Assembly (NCBI GenBank): GCA_965242805.1
Contig: CBDETD010000002.1
Coordinates: 1,488,001-1,552,000, forward strand
DNA: 64,000 bases
Origin: JANQEU01 sp965242805
GTDB taxonomy: Bacteria > Bacteroidota > Bacteroidia > Cytophagales > Cyclobacteriaceae
Reading direction: 5' to 3'
The notes below the pieces were generated by a model. The model made no database searches, was not told where the DNA came from, and worked only from the letters and a program-made list of their open reading frames with translations. This document shows, piece after piece, positions 30,101 through 37,921 of the stretch (position 1 is its first letter; each line of letters opens with the position of its first letter). The translations under genes and the position numbers were made by a program.

Positions 30101-30309
30101 TCATCATCGGATTTATTCCAGAAATTAACGTTTACGGTGTTGGTACCAATGGGAATATAATCCCAGTTCATACCGTTAACCATAAATGGTTGCCCGTCTA
30201 CTATTAATGTCTTTCCCGAATCATCGCTTTTCACCGACACCCTGTTGCCTTGACTGTAGGCATAAAGAAGACCCAGACATGAAATAAGTAATAGGAAGTT
30301 TTTTCTCAT
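27163..30309 (-). CDS. Clan-A glycosidase fused to predicted outer-membrane beta-barrel
   Basis: 1048 residues; signal peptide MRKNFLLLISCLGLLYAYSQ. Residues about 30-400 form a GH2_C/GH5-like TIM barrel (VDGQPFMVNGMNWDYIPIG; KNMGVNSVRMYTG). Clan-A catalytic candidates are acid/base Glu169 in LLGNENNYG and nucleophile Glu274 in ILFTEFGADAYN. From about 445 to the end the sequence changes to aromatic-flanked alternating strands (FTFEVGGIWGGQPL, FKVTYAGGLFNWYALGAS, ILSGFTYSIGNLQIAPNFLY, FRFETQVKVNDWG), as in outer-membrane porins. No TonB plug or SusC motif is present. The fusion suggests an enzyme tethered to, or feeding, an outer-membrane channel (inference). It is first in the surface operon, 24 bases before the next gene. 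Confidence 0.72.
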   Translation of the reverse strand: MRKNFLLLISCLGLLYAYSQGNRVSVKSDDSGKTLIVDGQPFMVNGMNWDYIPIGTNTVNVNFWNKSDDDIKAGLDSEMSLLKNMGVNSVRMYTGVPAKWIQYIYEEYGIYTMLNHSFGRYGLTLNGVWTPVTIYDDPVTMEFLMEEITTLAEEYKDTPGLLLYLLGNENNYGLFWQGAETEDFPDDEQRINFIGESRGRPMYRLMNDAAKAMKAIDSNHPVAICNGDLLFVEILAEEIPDVDIYGVNMYRGVSFGDAFQRVEDELDLPILFTEFGADAYNALENREDQQAQAYYMVGNWKEIYMNAAGLGLAGNSIGGYTFQFSDGWWKYGFDDRKNADVHDNNASWANGGYMLDYKDGENNMNEEWFGVCAKGPTNSRGLYQLYPRAAYYALQEAHKTDPYGEGVTNSTIEAYFDNIQIMNAVTRARGDRAALQAAQGGKLKVKSLRAEFSTFITGGDLITTPSDPDPNAQVYPDEKGFDRMESYFVGIEAKPSANITASATFNILGNVPENPINEIFYENRGRPTVINSPNGPVTVSDFNRVQVYQAEYKWNSKLFDLTGFYRTGHYHWGYEGDFFGLYPEANYGPNLDIYQGLAPNGIEVEGKRSFKGLKVAFGPELWWGANPAVLVKYRKHIGKYHVTGMFHEDVSTLGAAVTSIAVPQPRTRRATIHVERELEKFTFEVGGIWGGQPLVGRNFQVARGESDSYEVLLDEVKDTDTWGGKFKVTYAGGLFNWYALGASQGVVANGGGDLTQTFTGWKLKDSGSGNRNSILSGFTYSIGNLQIAPNFLYQQPIIDPMPGDVTAPGRLRNILTDPFVVRDWNRETFAGEILFTFDPTPGTWMYQWDNDRSEDAGFAVSAGFVYRHLPTSMDAWIGFGADRSIFPFPGAAPSQDLWEAHARVVSKINRDFGIIANLYGGNAQARGSDDRLIERFGADVRTIYKKFRFETQVKVNDWGPYDYHRDFNLTFPLQILADINTTAGKQDWFMLPNTKLGIQYIWRSLDKYSPRYLYQFDPTATTAVVAPAGVGNGSEWELRTYVHINIGQ

Positions 30310-30671
30310 GGTTATTAATGTTAATGATCGTCAGTCAAAACTTCTCCCTTTAATTTTGACCTAAGTATGAAATGCTTCGAACTCAAGGATGATTAGGAAA
30401 AATTTTGACAAAGAATTGGGACCAAATTATTGCGGATTATTACGAATTCAGCAAAAGCCCCCACTACATTTGGAATACATCTTGAATATTTGCCAACGGA
30501 TCAATGTCTTCAATTAGGAATTTTCAAAAAAACATCCCCATAGATAACTTATTAGCTGTTTTTGCTTCTCTGTTCGGTAGTTTCAATTGATAAATTATGT
30601 GCTAATTGTTATCAATGAAATCGTTTGTTGTATAGGTAATGTAGTGGTAAAAAAAGGGGGATCAATTGGAA
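30310..30671. other. 362-base regulatory gap upstream of the surface operon
   Basis: No credible gene. It holds the promoter region of the minus-strand surface operon, a copy of a composite element at 30405-30448 that recurs at 33608-33646, and the end of the regulator transcript. On the minus strand TTG (30384-30386) and TACTTAGG (30360-30367) are 16 bases apart and could be a poor promoter, as expected for an activator-dependent operon, but two bases differ from the TAnnTTTG consensus. Confidence 0.6.
30405..30448 (+). promoter_or_regulatory. Composite element, copy 1 (likely operator)
   Basis: TTGACAAAGA (30405-30414), then TTGGGACCAAATTAT (30416-30430) with TTGG/CCAA dyad symmetry, then ACGAATT (30442-30448). 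The same three blocks in the same order and orientation recur at 33608-33646. This copy lies 96-139 bases before the start of the glycosidase-barrel gene. It is a candidate binding site for the LuxR-type helix-turn-helix of the adjacent regulator. Confidence 0.55.
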
Positions 30672-33479
30672 TTAAATACTCAGAATATAATCTATCAGAT
30701 TTTCATTGCTATCCAGATTCAATTTTTTGCGAAGCCGGTACCTTTTGACTTCCACACTCTTAGGGGATATATTAATTAACTGTGCGATCTCCTTGGATGT
30801 CAAATTCAGCCGAAGGTATGCACAAACTTTGAGGTCGTTTGGTGATAGGTTAGGATGTAGTGTCTTGAGGCTTTTGAAGAATTCGGTATCTATATTTTCG
30901 AATGTCTCTTTAAACATCTCCCAATTTTGATTATGATTAAGACTTTGGTTAATGGTTTTAATAACAGGTTTTACATCGATAATATCATTAACCAGTGTTA
31001 GGCGTTCTTTAATATGCGTCAGCAACTCATTCTTTTTGATCATACTCATTGTGGAGGCTGCCAATTCATTACTCTTGTTTTTATAGTCTTCTTCAAGCTG
31101 TTGGTTTTTCAATTTGATAATTTCTTGTTCATTCTGAAGTCTTAAGATCTCCAGTCTTTTCTTGTTGTACTCGACCAATTCCTCACGCTGTCTTCGGTAG
31201 TATGACCTATAGGCACCATGCATGAAAATTAAGATGATGATGGCAGTTACCACATAGATGGTGATCATTAAGTTTGTCCGGTACCAGGGTCTAGCAACCG
31301 TGAAAACATATGAAGCAATGTTTTGAGATTCTTTATTCCCAATTTTTGCCTTTACATTGAATGAATAATTACCGGGTGGAAGATTCTCATAGAAAACAGT
31401 CGACTCTGTAGTCCATTCACTCCACACATCATAGATCCCCTCCAGTTGGAATTGATAGGAAGGATTGAAATATTTCAAATATTGTGGCGTATGAAAACTA
31501 ATCCTGACATTATTATCACTACTCTCGAAAACACCGTCCTCTGAGATATCGATCAGTTTATTGGAAGCACTGTGATCAGCATTAATTCCAACACTTACAC
31601 CGTTCAAATAGACATTAAAATCATTGAATGAGATCTTATCCGCATCAAAGATGATGTAGCCAAAACTGGTACCCACCAGGTATTTGTTTTGGCCGTCAAT
31701 TGCAAGGATATTCTCATATTCAATAACATTCCTTCTGGTATTGTATGTAAGAGGTATTCGGTCAATTTTCGGAACATTGGCGAAGTTACTTTCGGATACT
31801 CTGATAAGATGATTTTTAGAGAATCCCCATAAATAAGCTTCATCGTTGCTCTTTACAAGTTTACCGGATAAATATTCGTCCTCCGTATATATGGAACTGA
31901 GTATACTATCTCTTTCAAATCCTTTGGTATTTTCATCGTATTGGAATACCCCCAGCCTATATGCGTAGTAAATCTTATTGTTGTATTTGGTGATACTTGA
32001 GTTCGACCCCCTCAGAAGTGAATCAAAATTGATCTGTTTGACATGATTAAAGTCGCTGTCAACTTCAATTTGGAAAATACCTTCATATTCGTGATTTACC
32101 AGAATAGTTTGATCTGACACTTCAAAGGAACGAGAAGAGTTGTCAAAACCATCAATCTTGTTTCTTACTGTCCACTCTGTACCTGTTTTATCAAGTATAT
32201 AGAGACCGTCGTAATTACCCTGTATGATACGTTGATTATCCAACTTCTTGATATTCCATGCTCCGGGAATGTTGGATACGATCAGAAATTCGCTGTTTTT
32301 GACGATGAAAGTACCATTGTGATGACCACAGAAAAGATCATCACCGATTACTGTTAAGTGCCAAACTTGTCCTTGTGAACCACGAACTAATTCAAAACCT
32401 GAATCCTCGTTTATGTTCTTAAAAAATAATCCCTGGTTTGTTCCAAGGTAAAGCTTTTCATTATGCAATGCTGAAGTGTATACACTTCCCAATACACCCA
32501 GCTCATCCACAAAAATCCTTAGTGGTGAATTGATGTTAAGGTAGCTTACTCCATAATCCAGACCCACCCATAAGTTCAAATCAATGTCCTCGAAAATTGA
32601 TAGTACTGTATTTTTCTGTAGGCCAAATCTTTGATTAGTCGCAATTATTCGATTTAGGTTTTCGTCTAATAGTACTACACCATTCGAAATAGTTCCCAGA
32701 GCATAATTTCCATTCCTAAGTTTAAGAGAATTGTATATACTCATATCCGATGGAATGTCGAGAAAACTTGGCACCTTTTCTATTATGTTGTTTGCAAATG
32801 CAAAGAAACCATTATGTCGTGTGAGGATTAGAATGGCTTTGCCATATGGAAATATACCCACCACTTCGTCCGTCTTGAAAATGTTGTCTTCGGACAATGG
32901 TGTGTCTTCACCATTTATTATTTGAAAAATTCCAACATTCTTTCTTTGGAAGTAAATAAGACCATTTACTTCGAACATCTTGACGATATCTTCCTCAGAA
33001 TATATCTGATCAATGGAATTTGTCGCAGGATTGAAAATACATATACGGTTAAGAGATTGAAATATTACCCAATCGTCAACTTGAATAATATTCCAAAACT
33101 CTTCATCATCTATTAATTCTATATCAAGATTATTTGATAGTGGAGTATATTGTAGTTCCCCTGATGAAGTCTTTTCCCAAAATCCAAATTCCATATAGCA
33201 CCCTGTGTAGATCCTGTCGCCAATTACCTTTACCGATCGCATGATACTCTCGTTCGGAGATTGATAAAGGGACCACCGTGCGCCATTAAATTCCAGGAGA
33301 CCGTCATTATTGGCGATGTAGATAAGTTTCTCCTTGGATTGAGAAATTGACCAGTTCTGCGTTCCAGCCCCGTACGTACCCGGAGAAAAGTTTTGAATCG
33401 GGATAGTCTCCTGGGAAATGGAGATGTGATAGCAGAGAAAAAATGCTATAGAGAAGCAAATTGTCTTCACTTTCGTCAT
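30672..33479 (-). CDS. Triple-tyrosine (Y_Y_Y) one-component transcription regulator
   Basis: 935 residues. A signal peptide (ends ISISQ) is followed by a roughly 600-residue periplasmic beta-propeller of repeated blades (IYIANNDGLLEFNGARW, LYLGTNQGLFFKN), then a Y_Y_Y domain (about 640-725, FQLEGIYDVWSEWT ... LPPGNYSFNVKAK). One transmembrane helix (about 737-757), a cytoplasmic coiled coil, and a C-terminal LuxR/GerE helix-turn-helix (about 872-933, LTSKEIAQLINISPKSVEVK) follow. There is no kinase or receiver domain, so it should sense a saccharide in the periplasm and bind DNA directly, as SusR-type proteins do. It lies just upstream of the glucan operon on the same strand. Confidence 0.88.
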   Translation of the reverse strand: MTKVKTICFSIAFFLCYHISISQETIPIQNFSPGTYGAGTQNWSISQSKEKLIYIANNDGLLEFNGARWSLYQSPNESIMRSVKVIGDRIYTGCYMEFGFWEKTSSGELQYTPLSNNLDIELIDDEEFWNIIQVDDWVIFQSLNRICIFNPATNSIDQIYSEEDIVKMFEVNGLIYFQRKNVGIFQIINGEDTPLSEDNIFKTDEVVGIFPYGKAILILTRHNGFFAFANNIIEKVPSFLDIPSDMSIYNSLKLRNGNYALGTISNGVVLLDENLNRIIATNQRFGLQKNTVLSIFEDIDLNLWVGLDYGVSYLNINSPLRIFVDELGVLGSVYTSALHNEKLYLGTNQGLFFKNINEDSGFELVRGSQGQVWHLTVIGDDLFCGHHNGTFIVKNSEFLIVSNIPGAWNIKKLDNQRIIQGNYDGLYILDKTGTEWTVRNKIDGFDNSSRSFEVSDQTILVNHEYEGIFQIEVDSDFNHVKQINFDSLLRGSNSSITKYNNKIYYAYRLGVFQYDENTKGFERDSILSSIYTEDEYLSGKLVKSNDEAYLWGFSKNHLIRVSESNFANVPKIDRIPLTYNTRRNVIEYENILAIDGQNKYLVGTSFGYIIFDADKISFNDFNVYLNGVSVGINADHSASNKLIDISEDGVFESSDNNVRISFHTPQYLKYFNPSYQFQLEGIYDVWSEWTTESTVFYENLPPGNYSFNVKAKIGNKESQNIASYVFTVARPWYRTNLMITIYVVTAIIILIFMHGAYRSYYRRQREELVEYNKKRLEILRLQNEQEIIKLKNQQLEEDYKNKSNELAASTMSMIKKNELLTHIKERLTLVNDIIDVKPVIKTINQSLNHNQNWEMFKETFENIDTEFFKSLKTLHPNLSPNDLKVCAYLRLNLTSKEIAQLINISPKSVEVKRYRLRKKLNLDSNENLIDYILSI

Positions 33480-33607
33480 AACGTAGTATTAAAACTGGTT
33501 TAATCTATAAAAGTTATCTCAATTTCTATTCCACAACATGCGATTCAATACTCTCGCAAATACGGCAACTGTAATTTGTAAGAAATCTGCTTAGAAATGC
33601 AAGAAAC

Positions 33608-33646
33608 TTGACAAAGAGGAAAATTTGGTCCAATTTATCACGAATT
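33608..33646 (+). promoter_or_regulatory. Composite element, copy 2 (likely operator)
   Basis: TTGACAAAGA (33608-33617), TTGGTCCAATTTAT (33625-33638) and ACGAATT (33640-33646) repeat the blocks found at 30405-30448. It lies 129-167 bases upstream of the regulator start (minus strand) and 29-67 bases upstream of the cyclase start (plus strand). It could therefore serve autoregulation, cyclase control, or both. Confidence 0.55.
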
Positions 33647-33674
33647 ACAACTAAGCATCCGTTTTCCCGGGCCT

Positions 33675-34757
33675 ATGAATTCACAATTCAAACTAAATGT
33701 CCGAAAAGTAATCGTCATAAGCGTTTCCTGGACACTTATAGGTATGTTGTTTTTTCTTGAAGATTACTCTTATCTACGAGCAAATGACTTAATTGAATTT
33801 TACCAGGGTAACCTGAAGTTGACACTTATCATCAGGAATATAATCGCTCCTTTCATGGCTGGAATAGTAGGTGGTGGATTATTAATTTTCGTGGTAAGAA
33901 ACCGACTGAGGAAAAGGAGCTATGGAGTGGCCCTCCTGGAAGTGGGTTTTTACTATTTCCTGATATATCTCTTGATTATGGTTGTCGCCATATTCGCCTA
34001 TGAGGGACTTGATCAGGGGGCGCCCCTATTTGGGAAAAGGGTACCCAAAACAGTAATTGAAAATCTACAAGATCCCGGTCATCTCAGAGGTATTTTCAGA
34101 TGGTTGGTTGTGATTGCCGGCACGCAGTTTATCCTGCTAATTAGTGACAAATTCGGTCCAGGTGTACTACCAGCACTGATCCTCGGTAAGTATAGACATC
34201 CAAGAAATGAAAACCGGATATTTATGTTCCTGGATCTGAAGTCTTCAACTACCATTGCCGAAAAATTGGGAACCGGAAGATATAACGATTTTCTTAATGA
34301 TTTTTTCACCGATATCACAGACCCCATTCTTAATTCAGGAGGGGAGATCTATCAATATGTTGGAGATGAAGTAGTGGTTTCCTGGAAGCGAAAAAATGGA
34401 TTGAAAAATTCCAATTGTCTCAAATGCTTCTTTTTAATTTCAGAGGTAGTGGAAAACACACACCCAGAATATCAAAAGAAATATGGCATCGTACCTGAAT
34501 TCAAGGCAGGTATTCATATTGGAGAGGTCACCGTTGGAGAGATTGGCATAATCAAAAGGGATATAACCTATTCCGGAGATGTCCTTAATACTGCCGCCAG
34601 AATACAGGCAACATGCAATGCATTAAATGAAAGACTGCTGGTTTCCGACGAATTGCTTCAGGAATTAGATCATCCATTCAAGGTCAAGCGTCATGGCAAA
34701 GTAGAACTGAGGGGGAAATCAATAGCAGTCGAAATAAGTGGTTTGACCGTGAACTAA
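33675..34757 (+). CDS. Membrane-bound class III adenylate/guanylate cyclase
   Basis: 360 residues. Four transmembrane helices occupy about residues 10-160, followed by a class III cyclase domain (about 180-355). The metal-binding aspartates are Asp187 (FMFLDLKSST) and Asp231 (YVGDEVVVSW), and the transition-state Asn/Arg pair is in DVLNTAARIQ, so the catalytic core looks intact. The product (cAMP or cGMP) is not certain from sequence; FKAGIHIGEV supports a cAMP-type enzyme. It is divergent from the glucan regulator with 195 bases between, and its stop overlaps the convergent reductase gene by 4 bases. Confidence 0.88.
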   Translation: MNSQFKLNVRKVIVISVSWTLIGMLFFLEDYSYLRANDLIEFYQGNLKLTLIIRNIIAPFMAGIVGGGLLIFVVRNRLRKRSYGVALLEVGFYYFLIYLLIMVVAIFAYEGLDQGAPLFGKRVPKTVIENLQDPGHLRGIFRWLVVIAGTQFILLISDKFGPGVLPALILGKYRHPRNENRIFMFLDLKSSTTIAEKLGTGRYNDFLNDFFTDITDPILNSGGEIYQYVGDEVVVSWKRKNGLKNSNCLKCFFLISEVVENTHPEYQKKYGIVPEFKAGIHIGEVTVGEIGIIKRDITYSGDVLNTAARIQATCNALNERLLVSDELLQELDHPFKVKRHGKVELRGKSIAVEISGLTVN

Positions 34758-35665
34758 CGAAATTTCAACTTTCTCATTCCATTAAAATAGGTCCACATCA
34801 ATTTCAGCTTTGAGCTTGTTTTCTTTCGAGACATTTCCATTGCATCCCAGAGTTCATCCGGGACTTGATCGAGCATACTGAATTCCCCTGCTCCCTTGAG
34901 CCATTCCCCTCCATCGATTGTAATTACTTCTCCATTTATGTAAGCTGAAAAATCCGAAACTAAATATGCCGCCAAATTAGCAAGCTCCTGGTGCTCGCCT
35001 ACCCTTCCTATTGGCACTTTCTTCCGTGGATCAAACTTCTTTTTAAGGTCCCCGGGAAGCAATCGACTCCAGGCCCCTTCCGTTGGAAATGGTCCAGGTG
35101 CAATTGCATTAGAGCGAATTCCATATTTCGCCCATTCCACAGCCAGGGACCTTGTCATTGCCAAAACACCCGCTTTTGATGCAGCAGAAGGTACGACATA
35201 ACCTGAACCAGTCCATGCATAAGTGGTGACAATATTTAGAATATTGCCAGGTATTTTATTTTCTATCCAATCTTTACCTATAGCTAATGTGAAATTATAA
35301 GTACCCCTGAGTACTATGTCGACCACCGTGTCAAATGCACGATGAGACAAACGCTCGGTAGGACTAATGAAATTACCGGCTGCATTATTGAGCAGCGCGT
35401 CTATTTTCCCAAACTCTGATTTAGCTGAGGAAATCACGGATTCAACATTCTCATAATCACGCACATCACAAGCCAAAGGCAAGATGGGATTTCCGGTAAC
35501 ACCCGATATTTCTTTTGCCGTATTTTCCAGTACATCCAGTTTTCTACTGCAGATTATGATCTTGGCTCCAAGCTCGGAAAAATATGTCGCCATGGATTTG
35601 CCAAGACCAGTTCCTCCACCGGTCACCAGGATCACCTTATCCTGAAGGGACCCTTCTTTTAACAT
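34754..35665 (-). CDS. SDR oxidoreductase, 2,4-dienoyl-CoA reductase (DECR1-like)
   Basis: 303 residues from ATG 35665 (longer in-frame starts exist up to 35731). Nucleotide-binding motif TGGGTGLGKSMA and NNAAGNF are standard SDR. The catalytic region reads TYAWTGSGYVVPSAASKAG: a Ser replaces the usual Tyr of YxxxK, and the Tyr lies further upstream, exactly as in mitochondrial DECR1 (YAETGSGFVVPSASAKAG). This supports NADPH-dependent reduction of 2,4-dienoyl-CoA in unsaturated fatty acid breakdown. It ends head-to-head with the cyclase gene (4-base overlap), and a YeeE-like gene lies 84 bases upstream of this start. Confidence 0.85.
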   Translation of the reverse strand: MLKEGSLQDKVILVTGGGTGLGKSMATYFSELGAKIIICSRKLDVLENTAKEISGVTGNPILPLACDVRDYENVESVISSAKSEFGKIDALLNNAAGNFISPTERLSHRAFDTVVDIVLRGTYNFTLAIGKDWIENKIPGNILNIVTTYAWTGSGYVVPSAASKAGVLAMTRSLAVEWAKYGIRSNAIAPGPFPTEGAWSRLLPGDLKKKFDPRKKVPIGRVGEHQELANLAAYLVSDFSAYINGEVITIDGGEWLKGAGEFSMLDQVPDELWDAMEMSRKKTSSKLKLMWTYFNGMRKLKFR

Positions 35666-35749
35666 ACCCGTTGTATAATTCAATTCTTTATAATGTTTAA
35701 CCGTATCAAGATACTGGATTAAAGGAAACAAATGAGAATTTGTGACCTA

Positions 35750-36166
35750 CTAATTCTGTGGGAGAAATTGCTTAAGAAGACCATAGCAGAACGCACCCAG
35801 AATAGCTGAGACCAAGACAACCACAAAAACAAGGTATCCATTCCCTATCAATATGTAAATGGGTCCGGGACACGCGCCTGTCAATGCCCAACCCAATCCA
35901 AATATTGTGCCCCCTAACAAAGGTTTAAGATTTGCCTTGGGTTTGGAGATGACCAGTATGGGATCACCATCGATGTTTTTCAAACGATACTTTTTTATGG
36001 CCCATGTCACAATTACACCCAGAAAAACAGCAGATCCTATCACTCCGTACATATGGAAGGATTCAAACCGGAACATTTCATAGATGCGAAACCAGGAAAT
36101 CACTTCAGCCTTTGTGAGGACAATCCCGAAAAAGATTCCGACAATAAGAAATCTGAAGAGCTTCAT
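35750..36166 (-). CDS. YeeE/YedE-type sulfur transporter, C-terminal half
   Basis: 138 residues with four membrane helices and the motif GLGWALTGACPGPIYILIG, whose Cys is the conserved transport cysteine of the YeeE/YedE (TsuA) family. In TsuA both halves are one chain carrying thiosulfate; here they are split. The ATG overlaps the stop of the partner gene by 4 bases (36163-36166), so the two should be made together. The substrate may be thiosulfate or another sulfur compound; selenium compounds cannot be excluded. Confidence 0.85.
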   Translation of the reverse strand: MKLFRFLIVGIFFGIVLTKAEVISWFRIYEMFRFESFHMYGVIGSAVFLGVIVTWAIKKYRLKNIDGDPILVISKPKANLKPLLGGTIFGLGWALTGACPGPIYILIGNGYLVFVVVLVSAILGAFCYGLLKQFLPQN

Positions 36167-36732
36167 AATAGGACAGGGATAAGTAAGTGTGTCACGAACA
36201 AACCTCCTATAAAAAATCCAACGACTGCGATCAGAGACGATAATTCAAGATTACTCAAACCGGTGATGGCATGACCTGAGGTACATCCATTGGCATAACG
36301 CGTTCCAAATCCTACAAGAAATCCTCCAAGCACTACGAAGATCAAACCTCGAGGAGTAATTAAATTTTCCAAATTGAATATTTCTCCTGGAAGGTAATCG
36401 GCTCCGGGATCGGTAATTCCATAGCTGATCAACGACGTTTTAGTACTTTCGCTAAGTTCAATACTGACCTCACCAGTCATCCACTGCGAGGCAATAAATC
36501 CACCCAATAACCCACCAAATACAAACACCAGATTCCAAATCCCCGTCTTCCAGTCAAATCTAAAATGATCAGCAAATCGCTCACCCCCCGATGCACTACA
36601 AATAGTATCCAGAGTACTGGATACACCGAACCTCGCACCTAAATAATACATCAGGTACATTACAAGAGTAATTGCCGGTCCCGCCACATACCATGGCCAG
36701 GGTGCTGTAATCCAATCCATCATGTAGTCCAT
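36163..36732 (-). CDS. YeeE/YedE-type sulfur transporter, N-terminal half
   Basis: 189 residues, about five membrane helices, with the family motif GFGTRYANGCTSGHAITGLS (conserved Cys) and a further Cys in TLDTICSASGG. It pairs with the 138-residue protein encoded immediately downstream (4-base overlap). Three in-frame ATGs lie close together (36732, 36723, 36720); the first is given. Split pairs of this kind are common in Bacteroidota and Proteobacteria, often near sulfide or beta-lactamase-like sulfur genes, but none is adjacent here. Confidence 0.85.
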   Translation of the reverse strand: MDYMMDWITAPWPWYVAGPAITLVMYLMYYLGARFGVSSTLDTICSASGGERFADHFRFDWKTGIWNLVFVFGGLLGGFIASQWMTGEVSIELSESTKTSLISYGITDPGADYLPGEIFNLENLITPRGLIFVVLGGFLVGFGTRYANGCTSGHAITGLSNLELSSLIAVVGFFIGGLFVTHLLIPVLL

Positions 36733-36838
36733 TATTTCTGTCTGCTTAGGTTTGATTAAGTATAGAGGGATAATGATACGAAAAAATTATCATATTAATA
36801 TGTATTCATATATTAGATGGTTGAAAGGGTCGCTTATT

Positions 36839-37921
36839 TTACAAAGAAGATATCCATTGACGTATCAATTCCAAACCTTCCTTGTGTTGAAGCTTCCGTC
36901 CTAATTCCGGCATCATAATACCTGGATCGAGGGAAGATATCCTATGATATAATATGGATTCGTCAGGAGCACCTCTCACTATACTGTATTTTAAGCCAGC
37001 TGAACCTCTGCCGGCTGCAACCGGCAGCTTGTTTATTCCAAACCTATAAGGATTGGTTTCCGAAGCCAGCAGATTTAGACCGGTGTTTTTTGCCGGTCCT
37101 TCATCCCGATGACAATGTGCACAATTGATCTCTAACCATGCTCTGGCCCTACTGGACAGATCACCCGTTTTTTCATCGTTCCAGACAGGAAGCTTTGGTA
37201 CGCCTTCTATCCTGGGTAATCCCTGAAGTATTCCAAGCTTTGCCCACTTCTCGAGCTGATTTTTCCCATACAACTTCCGGTTTAACTGTCGTGCAGATGG
37301 CCCGATCAATGTCATTTCTCCCGATTTCTCATGACAACTTTTGCATTGAACAAGGTTTGGAACAGAATAGTCAATTGATACTGTCTCACCTGACCTATCC
37401 AGCCATGTAACTGGAATACTTGCTCCTGCAATTTCCAGTGTTGCATCAGTTTGGTCCCCATTCCATATGTATGACAGAGCTTCCCAATTTCCTTCTTCCT
37501 TCACCAGTAACCTGGTCTCGAGAATCCGTCTCTCACCGTCATCCATTCTGAAATCTTCAGGATAGTAAAAATTTTTGATGAGAACGGATCCCTCCGGATA
37601 TTCCAGTACTTCTGTGGGATGATATTCAACAAAAGCCCCTTTCGGAAGGTAAAAAAATCGGGATTTCAAGGCATAGTCGGAGAAGAGAGGTGTATTCAGA
37701 TCATACGGGTAAACTCCCGATCCGGGAACCAAATCACGAAGAGGCTCTTCAAAAAAATCCCAATCTTTAAGACTTTCGGGACCTAACTCAGTTTCGAAAT
37801 CACCTAATGAAACCTCTTCAATTGTTGGTTTTGATTCTTTCTTACCACACGATAATAGAAAGTAACCGCATAACATGGCGGCCAGAAACCATGATCTATT
37901 AGAATATCGGGGTGATAACAT
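36839..37921 (-). CDS. Dihaem c-type cytochrome lipoprotein (TIGR03806/SO2930-like)
   Basis: 360 residues from ATG 37921 (a GTG 9 bases upstream is in frame). Lipobox FLLSC (Cys25). Two haem c sites: CKSCH (Cys193-His197) and CAHCH (Cys267-His271), with an MPELGR segment near the end that could give a Met ligand. The N-terminal half (YPYDLNTPLFSDYALKSRF) is typical of the SO2930/HNE_0200 family. The gene overlaps the end of the beta-helix gene by 23 bases in another frame. The families TIGR03805 and TIGR03806 are known to occur as this two-gene pair; the function of the pair is not established. Confidence 0.87.
   Translation of the reverse strand: MLSPRYSNRSWFLAAMLCGYFLLSCGKKESKPTIEEVSLGDFETELGPESLKDWDFFEEPLRDLVPGSGVYPYDLNTPLFSDYALKSRFFYLPKGAFVEYHPTEVLEYPEGSVLIKNFYYPEDFRMDDGERRILETRLLVKEEGNWEALSYIWNGDQTDATLEIAGASIPVTWLDRSGETVSIDYSVPNLVQCKSCHEKSGEMTLIGPSARQLNRKLYGKNQLEKWAKLGILQGLPRIEGVPKLPVWNDEKTGDLSSRARAWLEINCAHCHRDEGPAKNTGLNLLASETNPYRFGINKLPVAAGRGSAGLKYSIVRGAPDESILYHRISSLDPGIMMPELGRKLQHKEGLELIRQWISSL

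Noticed and set aside
27163..30309. Reading this protein as a SusC/TonB-dependent transporter
   Set aside because: No carboxypeptidase-like domain, TonB box or plug; the N-terminal 400 residues are a glycosidase.
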